A stretch of 64,000 nt of DNA from Diplolepis rosae (Eukaryota; Arthropoda; Insecta; Hymenoptera; Diplolepididae), in NCBI GenBank assembly GCA_030998225.1, contig JAPYXD010000715.1, forward strand, positions 2,976,001 to 3,040,000, written 5' to 3'. The position numbers were made by a program, and so were the translations under genes. Below the pieces are notes generated by a model. It saw only the letters and a list, made by a program, of their open reading frames with translations, was not told where the DNA came from and did no database searches. Each line of letters starts with the position of its first letter. The first letter of the stretch is position 1. Below are positions 56,165 through 64,000 of the stretch, piece by piece.

Positions 56165-56648
56165 GTCCGACATCTCCTTCTCCACAGGAAGATCTTCTTA
56201 TATCACTTAGTGGCTCAGCCTTGCGGCTGTAAATGATTCCAAATTAATTAGTTGAGTGAAATTTTTGTCATTGCCTACATTATCGGAGGATCACTAGTCG
56301 CGTGTGAGATAGGATACGTTGTCGACAGGTGTCCTCGTAGACAATTCGACAAAATCGACCTGGGCTCGAATCCCAGCGCAGTCGAAAGCGTCTTTTTTTC
56401 TACAGAACAATTTTTAAATTCTTTAAATATTGAATTTATTTGCATTATTTGCGATATAAGAGTTGGAAATTGTCTACGAGGACACCTATCGACAACGTAT
56501 CCTATCTGATACGCGACTAGTGATCCTCCGATAATGTAGGCAGTGACAAAAATTTCAAACTCAACTAATTAATTTGAAATCAGTTACAGCCGCAAGGTTG
56601 AGCCACTAGGCAATATAAGGAGATCTTCCTGTGGAGAAGATGTCGGGC

Positions 56649-56719
56649 ACCTGTGTAGCTCAGTGATTAGAGCAGTCGACCGGCAATCGAAAGACCTGGG
56701 CTTGAATCCCAGCGCAGAC
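56649..56719 (+). ncRNA. tRNA-Ala-like body in repeat, opposite arm
   Basis: Same structure on the plus strand: D-stem GCTC/GAGC, anticodon loop CCGGCAA (GGC), T-stem CTGGG/CCCAG with a normal 7-nt loop CTTGAAT. The acceptor pairs at 5 of 7. A T-run (TCTTTTTTCC) 9 nt downstream could act as a Pol III terminator. Confidence 0.5.
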
Positions 56720-56757
56720 GAAAGCCTCTTTTTTCCACAGGAAGAATTTCAAATTCT

Positions 56758-57144
56758 TAAAATATATATTATTATTATTAATATTACTATCACCGCTATA
56801 ATGTAAAAACTAATGTAATTGTCATTGCCATTATTATTATTTTAGAGATTCCACAGGAACACCGGCCTCGTTGTCAAAACCGCGTATACGAACAATGTCA
56901 AGTACAGCGGTGATTTTAAATTAAAATTTCAAAAACAAAGACAAGAGACAATGGTAACAAAGACAAGAAAATGTAGAAAAAGGGTGAAAGACATGAATAT
57001 GAATAAAATGAAATCGAAACATCAAAAATGTTAAGGATTAATTATTTAACTTCGTGCTTTAGCTGACTATATTTTGAAATTTTGTTTTTACTAGAACGTA
57101 TGGGTAGTAAGGTTTTCAATTTTGTAGTAGTCCTAGGTTCAACG
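56758..57144. other. no gene seen
   Basis: AT-rich, with TTATTATTA simple sequence near 56770. Confidence 0.4.
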
Positions 57145-59690
57145 CTATCTGTTGGTGAATAATCCCACACACATCATTGTGCCTGCGTGTTTACTCTCTT
57201 TGAGCCAAAATTCTGCAACCGTAAATGATGTCTTCGAATTCTTCCGGCTCCGGAAATAGTTCGCATCTACGGAGCCACAAGTTGGAAGCCTCTTTATCCA
57301 CGTTTGGTTGATCTTAAACCAGGGGGTGTTGTCCATGAAGGGATTTTTTCCGCCACTCCATAGTAAGTTGCTCTGGAGTGGGATGCCTGATACATTGTCA
57401 ATTCAGATTAGCTAGGTGTAGGGGTGTATAGCCATTGTCCTCTCTACAGATGTTAATGTAGGGAGGCGAACAGTTGGCGAACATGTAAAATACCCCTACC
57501 CCCTTTCAAATGTGGTGAAACCATTCTCCCAATCGCGAAATTTCTGTGATGCATTTAGTGCCCAGTCCTATCGGTGCAAATGATTCTGTTGATACCCTGA
57601 ATGACGATGTTAGACCCTTCAATGAGCCCGAAGGAGTATGTGAGAAGTGAGATCGCATAGGTGTTAATAGCCTTGATCTTGTTGGCTAAATTGAGACTTG
57701 TTCTTAAAATTGAAAACAAGCTTTTGGAAAATGACTCCAAAAGACGCTCTTTCATTGCAGTTTGTAGGGTGCCCCTTAACTGCAAGACTCTTAAGTACTT
57801 ATAGGAGTACTTCTCGGTCATCGTTTCTATGAGAGCCTCATCCTCATGTCCCAATTGCATATAAATCTCATTCCTCACCAAATGTACTTTTCGACACTTT
57901 TCAAGTCCAAATTCTATACCGATGGCATTAGAAAATTGCAGAGTGATATAAAGGATACTCTGCAGTTTTGTTCCTGAGCTGGCATACAACTTCAGATCAT
58001 CCATGTAAAGAAACTTATTCCTTCCAATACTATACCCATAGGACGTGTAAGTCAGTGTCCTACTTAACAGGTTGAGAGCCAAACAGAACCACATTGCACT
58101 AAATGAGTCCCCCTGAAAGATGCAATTCGTGATGTGCAAGAATCTGGTCACCCCCGGTTGCCCACGATCAAAATACTTTATCCTTGTCTCCAAAACGGGC
58201 ATCGGATGTCCAAAAAAGCGGATCATACGAGGTCAGATCTTGTATGCCTTAAGGATGTCAATTAGATACTCGTGAGGAACCGAGGGAGAAGCTTATTTCA
58301 GTCAACATACACCATGTGCAAGTTACGTTGATGTTCTTTGTCTTGCAACACTGCGATTCTATCGATTCTGACTAGATCCTTGCAACCTTGGGACTTACGA
58401 CAGCATCCCTTCTACTCTCCTGTGAGGAAATTATTTAACTCACAATGGGCGTAGACTTTATCAGAGATTATAGCGGCGAAGAGCCTGTAAATAATCAGAA
58501 GACAGGCTATCGGTCTAAAGTCTGAAGGACTGCGGGCATCTGGTTTCTTTGGAAGCATATACGTGATTCCTTCCAGCATAAGAAAGCGTAAGTTCTGGTT
58601 TGTTAATGATGTTCTGCATGCACGTGGCCAATGCAGAATGCACTCATGTCAGGTGTTTGTACCAAAAGTTGTGCACTATGTCCGGTCCACGTGCTCTCCA
58701 GTTTTGCACCCTCGTCAAAACTCTGGATGTATCGCAGGCTGTGATGCTAGTAGCTTCCATCTCAGGGACGCCAGATACTCGCTTCTTCTCGAGTATTAAC
58801 CACGCTGCTTTCAAATTGCTTTTTTTGGTTTTACCCGAGATACCTGACTAATAATGTGCCATGTCTTCGACTTGAGAAACCTCAATCTATTCGTCTTGCA
58901 ATTGTGCTCTACTTAATTCAGGGTAAAACCGCTTCTCATCCCTTTCGAAGAACTTGTTTTCCTCCTTTCTCGCACTAGCTCTCTTCTATCACTGCAGTCT
59001 TGAAGACAGAACGCATAGTCTTTGCGGAATCTATCACTTTGTCCACTTCTGCAGGCGTTGTTGCATGTCCCTTTCGACCTTTTAAAGACGAATCTTCCAT
59101 GGCGGATCATTCCTTGTGTGTGAGCGAATGGTTTCTGGCAAGGCATTGTTTTTTATACAATGGTAAAATCTTGCTGTTCAGATGACCAACTAGTGCAAGC
59201 AAGTTCTTAGAAAACTTAAGTTTTGGGAAAGAATGTCTTGACCATGTTTCTACCTCTCCAAATTCCTGTAGAGCTTGATTGAAGTTCCTCTGAAGACGTT
59301 GTAGTTTTTCTGGAACTGCGATGTTTTCTTTGCGAAGAGCGTGTGCACGGCGACAAAGTCCCAAAGGATGTGGATAAACCACCTCTCCGGAAGCATCGTG
59401 GCCACAACCCACGCTCCTCTCCATCTCCAATGTCTTCTATTACAGGCTCCACAATCTCCACATTCGCGTCATTGTTAAGAGTTGTGACGTGGTAAATTAC
59501 GTTGAATTTTTTTACCTCGACCGACAATGACAGGATCGAGTCCAAAACCACCTTTTTTATAAAACAGTGTGTGGCTCTCCTCACTGTGCTGGTACTTGGC
59601 GCGAATGCGAGAGAGCGTACCGAGGTGTGGGAGAGAAGAAGACGGAGGCTCTATTGTTCCACTCTCGCCTGAGAGGTGGAAGAACATGCC
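57145..59690 (-). pseudogene. single-ORF non-LTR retrotransposon polyprotein, degenerate
   Basis: Minus-strand remnants in order: N-terminal region with SSSLPHLGTLSRIRAKYQHS (near 59640) and basic/Cys-rich frames down to 58913; RT fingers MLPKKPDARSPSDFRPIACL (near 58555) and KDLVRIDRIAVLQDKEHQRN; palm NCIFQGDSFSAMWFCLALN (near 58110) and NKFLYMDDLKLYASSGTKLQ (YMDD catalytic Asp pair, near 58015-57960), IEFGLEKCRKVHLV; then a C-terminal part with GGRGILHV and VDKEASNLWLRRCELFPEPE (near 57290). The motif style suggests an R2/NeSL/R4-like single-ORF lineage, which I cannot settle by eye. Several frameshifts and stops; inactive. Confidence 0.7.
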
Positions 59691-59724
59691 GTCGCCAGAT
59701 GACGGTCAAGTAAGCGCCATTTTT

Positions 59725-59782
59725 GGGAATGAGATTTTTCGTTGTTCGAATAAAATATTATATTTTATAAAATCTCATTCCC
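59725..59782. repeat. perfect 14-bp hairpin
   Basis: GGGAATGAGATTTT (59725-59738) and its exact complement (59769-59782), separated by 30 nt of AT-rich sequence. Possibly ends of a tiny foldback remnant. Confidence 0.6.
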
Positions 59783-59985
59783 TTCTATCGCAGGGCGTGT
59801 AACAAGTTTACATTTATTTTAAAACAGTAAGTATTAAATTTCAAAGAATGTGCGTTATTTTGGGACTCTGAACTATCTTAGCTTTTCGCGTTGTCGTATA
59901 CAAAACTATAATACCAATTGTTCGAATTCACATGTAAATGTGCACACATACTCATGCACAGATGCATGAATCCGCATGTATATAT
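59783..59985. other. no gene seen
   Basis: Short CATGTAAATGTG/CATGCA motifs only. Confidence 0.4.
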
Positions 59986-61345
59986 TGTAACCTTATTTTT
60001 ACTTTTAATGATAGACTATAGATTCAAGAAGGTTAAGGTTAGGTTATTTTAGGTTAGGTTAATTTTTCCCAACCAACTCTACCACTCACTCAATAGGTTC
60101 ACTTTTCAATATTTATTAGTCAAGAACTTATTTACAAAATCCGGGATAATCTACTTTTACCCCGGGCAACCTAACCCTATTACAAAACCATTCCCGAACG
60201 CAAAATTAATTCCGGTTAATATTACTGAGTTGAGCGCCAGGTTATTTTCTTCAAAATAACCAAAATTTCCTTTTTAAATACAGCGTAATATTAATCCCTC
60301 GGCCCACTCATGAAGGGTCACCCTGTAGCTTCGGTTACGAGGGTACCAAATACCGCGGAGAGCGCGGGGTAAGGAGCAGCGTCACTGCTCGCGATCACGG
60401 ACACTTTATAGTTCGATGATGAAATTTATGGTTCGTGGGCGCAAGAAACCGTGCCCTTAAAACGACCTTGCGGGTTCAAATCAACGATATTCGCGAACAC
60501 TGAATTTAATTGAATGAACCATAGTCTGCCGCTTCGGAAGTCTCGTGGCGAGGTGTTAGCGTCGCACACCACCCGAGTTTACAGTTCGCTTCATTTACTA
60601 ATATTTAGAATTCAAAACACAGAGAAAGAAGATCAAAGTCTACCTGATATTCGTCGACGCCCTCGCCAGCATCCACGGCTTGCCATGCTTAATGGTATTT
60701 TACAATTTTCTTTTTTTTTTAAAAAAGGCCTTGGCTCACTTGGACCACCTTGCCACTAGAAACGCCGAACAGAGAATGAATAAATATGGCGAGATCCGCT
60801 GGCGTGCTCGCGAAACCGGAAGACGGTGGCGCTTACAAAGCTTACGGATACTATCGACACTTACGCTGAGTTCATATTCGGGAGCAACAGATGGCGAAGG
60901 TACGCCGATCTTTAGCGCCGCCACGTGGCGATTACCGGGATTAACCTCTTGGCACAGGTTAGTTTGTTGACAACCTGTCAACAAAGCGACGGCGAACTCC
61001 TTCCTTGGTGTTCTTGAGCTCGCGTAGGTGTGTGAAAACAAACATAAAAATAATAAAGATTAAAATCCAGTGTTGCATGTGATGGAAACACTTGGTCTGG
61101 CAGATAGGAATAGGTTCCCCGGGAGTCTAACCTCTCCCCTCAGGTAACCTGTCATTAGAATTTATAAACAAAGAAAAGAAACATAATTATAAGTGAAAGT
61201 CAGGAGCCTCCCGAGCACATTACGCTCGACCCCTGACTTCCGACTGTCACAGACAGCCTCGGGCATGATTCTCTGCTCGAGGTTTTCCAACAATTAAAGA
61301 CTTTAAAAAAAACAATCTTTGTGCGTGGGAAAGTACCACGTCACA
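59986..61345. mobile_element. LTR-like repeat copy 2 (intact, 1360 bp)
   Basis: Begins TGTAACCTTATTTTTAC and ends CCACGTCACA with ATAT on each side (59982-59985, 61346-61349). Uninterrupted homologue of the split copy at 16642-34860. Its GCTGGCGTGCTCGCG (near 60798) is the empty-site counterpart of the two hAT insertions. TTAGG-like units (GGTTAGGTTA) occur at 60031-60062. No internal retroelement region is attached, so it would be a solo LTR if the LTR reading is right. Confidence 0.65.
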
Positions 61346-61433
61346 ATATATAAATAGATATATATATATGTATTCTTGTGGAATATATTTTCAGTGGAAT
61401 CTAGAGATTAGTGTTTGGCAGCACTTCAAATAT

Positions 61434-62036
61434 GTAGTAGAGAAGCTGAAAACAATTCAAACACCTTGCACTTACTTTTAGCGTTACCCGAAAACAACGA
61501 CGTGGACGGAGTAAGTTCTGTTTCCTTTTAACGATTGATTACAAAAAAGACTCACGCTAAATTATAAACTTCAAAAGAATAGAACTCGATCACAACACAA
61601 CTAACCAAAACATAACTTCAATGTAAGTATCCTTTTTTCAATGGCTGATTATCAAACAAAAAACATACAAAAATCGCATTATCCCTAAAGCAGCTTAAAT
61701 ATTAAAAAGAAGGTCAGTAAAGCTTAATATTGTACAAAATTTTGAAAGAAGTTGAAATTCGTGTCTTGAAGCCAACGGAGTCAACTTCGCAAAATTACTG
61801 AATGATATAATTACAGTAATGGTGAGAGGCAAGGGGACTCACAATAAAAAGCACCCCAAACGTGAAAGGCAAAGAGATTCACAGTAATCAAGCACCCCGT
61901 ACGTAAAAGACAAGGAAACTCACGATAATCAAGCATCCCACAAGGGAACAGAACTTACTATGTCCACGTCGTTGTTTTCTGGTAAGGCTAAAACTAAGTA
62001 AAAGGTATTTAAATAGTTTTCAGCTTTTCTACTACA
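61434..62036. mobile_element. 603-bp foldback element with a tandem motif in its loop
   Basis: Left GTAGTAGAGAAGCTGAAAAC...GTTACCCGAAAACAACGACG is complementary to right CGTCGTTGTTTTCTGGTAA...GTTTTCAGCTTTTCTACTAC. No coding sequence. The centre has three tandem copies of the shared 38-nt motif. Confidence 0.75.
61822..61940 (+). repeat. three tandem copies of the shared motif
   Basis: Units of about 41 nt starting at 61822, 61862 and about 61903: GTGAGAGGCAAGGGGACTCAC, then GTGAAAGGCAAAGAGATTCAC and GTAAAAGACAAGGAAACTCAC, each followed by an AAGCAYCCC block. The first is nearly identical to the hAT copies; the others have decayed but keep the spacing. Confidence 0.7.
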
Positions 62037-62477
62037 CTTTTGCTTATTATCTACTTGCTAAAGTTATCTTAAACATTTATTATTTCCAAGTACCTCTGAA
62101 ATTTGAATAAACAGCTTCTGAGCATTTTTTAACTATTTGACTTTTCGAATCTGCTGGCAAAAATAGGGGTTTCCATTTTAAAAAATGGTCTCGACTTTCA
62201 AATGACCTCGAAAATTGATCTGGAGGTCAAGGTCATGAGTGCAGATAAATGAGCCCTACTGTCCTTGACAATTTTGGTCGAAACCATTTATGCATAAATT
62301 TCTATTGCTTATATTAATAATGTAAAAACAGTATAATATAAACAAGAATATAATAACATGCATTCATGTAAGTGCATGTAGATGTTTACGTAGTAATCCT
62401 CATTATTTATATTAATGACGCGGTACGATATAATGTAATCCAGAATATAATTATGTAATTATGTATAATATAATATA
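62037..62477. other. no gene seen
   Basis: AT-rich non-coding. At 62160-62290 there is a GGTC-rich stretch without recognisable content. Confidence 0.4.
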
Positions 62478-62640
62478 TTAGGTGCGTAACTAAGTTCCCG
62501 CTGTTTGTCAATAGATGGCTCCAGCAGTAAGTGCTTGTGATGATTGCTGATTTCGTCACCAGAGCGCGTTTTTAAACTGGAGGGGATTTTCAAATTATGC
62601 TCAGAATCAAAAGGTTAAGTAAATTAAAGTAAAATAATAT
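62478..62640 (+). mobile_element. mariner 5' end fragment
   Basis: TTAGGTGCGTAACTAAGTTC followed by CCGCTGTTTGTCAATAGATG is typical of the TIR and leader of irritans-like mariners (TTAGG...AATAGATGGC). It is preceded by TA. No transposase follows; the fragment fades out near 62640. Confidence 0.55.
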
Positions 62641-63852
62641 TGTTTTATTTTATTTTAATAATGAAGTAAAGAAATTTATTTTAAGAGATTGGCTAGACTT
62701 AGGAGTGAATCGACGTGAATAACATTCTTGTTTATAATTATGTACATTGAATGAGAGTTATTATGCTGGTTGGGAAGAGTGCGATTAGCCTTTCATTAAA
62801 TTATTATGAGTTCTTAAGAAATAGTTATTTTTGTTAGTAGTAGGCTTTCTTCAAAGACTTCTTAAATATTATTATTTGCATCGTAGAAATTTCAACTTAA
62901 TCTAAGGTCCTAAGGTTTCATATAACTGTTTATTTAGGAATGAACCAGGCGACTGGTTGTCGCGACTAACGTTCAATAAATTAAACATATCAAGTTTTAT
63001 ATTTGACAGGATATTTTCCTGTGAAACTTATCAATTTTATCGACTTAGATTTCTAGCGAATTCGAAATGCGTGAAACGTGATTTTAAGCTCATGCGGCAT
63101 ACTCTGATGTAGAAAAACACGCGCGCTCTAGGAATCTAGCAGTAGGGAAAGTAATCTAGGACTATATACAAATTTTTCCAAATCATTTCGGTCGATTGTG
63201 CTAATAAGTAGGGATGAAAATAAGTTTGATTGGCTGATCGCACTTGACCTAATTAGTGGGAGGACGCAGAAAGAGTGCGCAATTACACATGTGACGGTGA
63301 AGCTCAGAAGACTTCATCGCGAGAAATTCAGATTGATCTGGACCACTTGATCGATTGATCCGCGCGCGAGATCATTTTAAACTATACGTAAAGAAAAGGA
63401 CTCAGAGTTTTTTGTTACTTATCATCTTCGTGATTGTAATAAGAATCCTAAAAAGTATTAAAGTTTATAATGCATATTTGAATTTAATAAATATAGTAGT
63501 TTGGGCTGTTGTGTACAATATAAATATTAAGTGTAATTAATTTAATATACCCGATTTTATTTCCTCTTCAAATAAGTAAGACTTATTTCATCGAAGCAAT
63601 TTCACTCCGACAAGGTGAGTTTCCACTCTTTGATGTGGTGAGCTCACACCCTCCAGTTTTCATAATTTTGATTCACTTAAATTTAATAAGTGATCTTTAA
63701 AAGTTCCCGCTTAAAGTGACTCGGCGCGTTACATGCTGGTCGATTTTGACATATCCAAAACGTCATAAACCAAGCTTAGGCATATGGTAAACAAACTGTT
63801 TTGACACATTACTGATTTTGTTTTGGCGTCATATACTTTTGGTTGTGTGAAA
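62641..63852. other. no gene seen; mariner leader near the end
   Basis: Mostly AT-rich. From about 63700 a second mariner-like leader begins (AAGTTCCCGC, ACGTCATAAACC), leading to the transposase start at 63853. The ATAATGCATATTTG...TTTAATAAA stretch (63470-63490) has no assigned role. Confidence 0.4.
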
Positions 63853-64000
63853 ATGTCTGATTTTGTGCCAAATAATCGTCATTTGCGGGAAGTGTTAATT
63901 TTCTTGTTTCATTGAGAGCTCCAAAACGTTTACGGAGATGCTGCTCTAACTGAAACAACGTGCCGCGATTGGTTCCGTCGCTTCAAAGGCGGTGATTTCG
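63853..64000 (+). pseudogene. mariner transposase N-terminus (runs off right edge)
   Basis: ATG at 63853: SDFVPNNRHLREVLIFLFH, then TGA at about 63913. The frame resumes with YGDAALTETTCRDWFRRFKG, the conserved mariner HTH end (CRDWFRRFK-x-GDF). The stop and a shortened spacer relative to the usual N-terminus show a small deletion. The catalytic part lies beyond the window. Confidence 0.75.

Larger units (their letters stand above)
55935..56757. repeat. inverted dimer of the tRNA-bearing repeat
   Basis: Two units of about 400 bp in head-to-head orientation: 55935-56345 (minus) and about 56345-56757 (plus). Shared blocks, inverted, include GATCCTCCGATAAT, ACGTATCCTATCTGATAC and GACGCCTGTGTAGCTCAGTG. 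At the junction (56340-56400) a tRNA 3' half in plus orientation is followed by a T-run. Related tandem units lie at 10640-11130. Confidence 0.75.

Overview
The window looks like a piece of an insect genome: AT-rich, no bacterial-style operons, arthropod transposon families throughout, and apparent spliceosomal introns. I cannot name the species. Nearly everything recognisable is transposable-element sequence, mostly broken or internally deleted. The only candidate host gene is a set of small plus-strand exons (2564-2802, 3031-3172, 3263-3364, 9758-9891, possibly more at 15783-16146). Their splice signals and intron phases agree, but I do not recognise the protein.

Layout. 1-1119: gypsy-like protease fragment abutting an internally deleted mariner. 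2431-9891: candidate gene whose large intron holds an ORF1-only LINE, a fragment of a widespread insect repeat ORF, and an R1-clade LINE. 9184-11130: tRNA-related repeats. 12508-15250: second R1-clade element with most of its reverse transcriptase missing. 16642-34860: one LTR-like repeat split by two giant inverted-repeat hAT elements, 17343-24521 (TSD TGCTGGCG) and 24535-34169 (TSD GCGTGGTC). The second contains a TA-flanked MITE, a pogo-like element, a third hAT inside that, a foldback element and a segment with a hammerhead-ribozyme-like motif. An uninterrupted copy of the split repeat lies at 59986-61345 and serves as the empty-site reference.

35858-45150 holds several MITEs with clean inverted ends, a tyrosine-recombinase (Crypton-like) pseudogene, gypsy-type LTR pieces and a Tc1-like deletion derivative with intact ends. 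45576-47057 is a Transib (RAG1-related) transposase pseudogene cut by a third copy of the large hAT family (47058-51234). 53404-59690 has a second recombinase fragment, a gypsy integrase fragment, another ORF1-plus-tail LINE fragment, an inverted dimer of a tRNA-bearing unit and a degenerate single-ORF LINE. The right edge holds mariner pieces.

I see no undescribed defence or metabolic system. The most interesting items are the datable nest of giant foldback hATs, ORF1-only LINE derivatives, hammerhead-like motifs in repeat elements, a short sequence shared by four foldback elements, tRNA halves in hairpin loops, and the unidentified spliced gene. No similarity search or folding program was run; family names come from recognised motifs.
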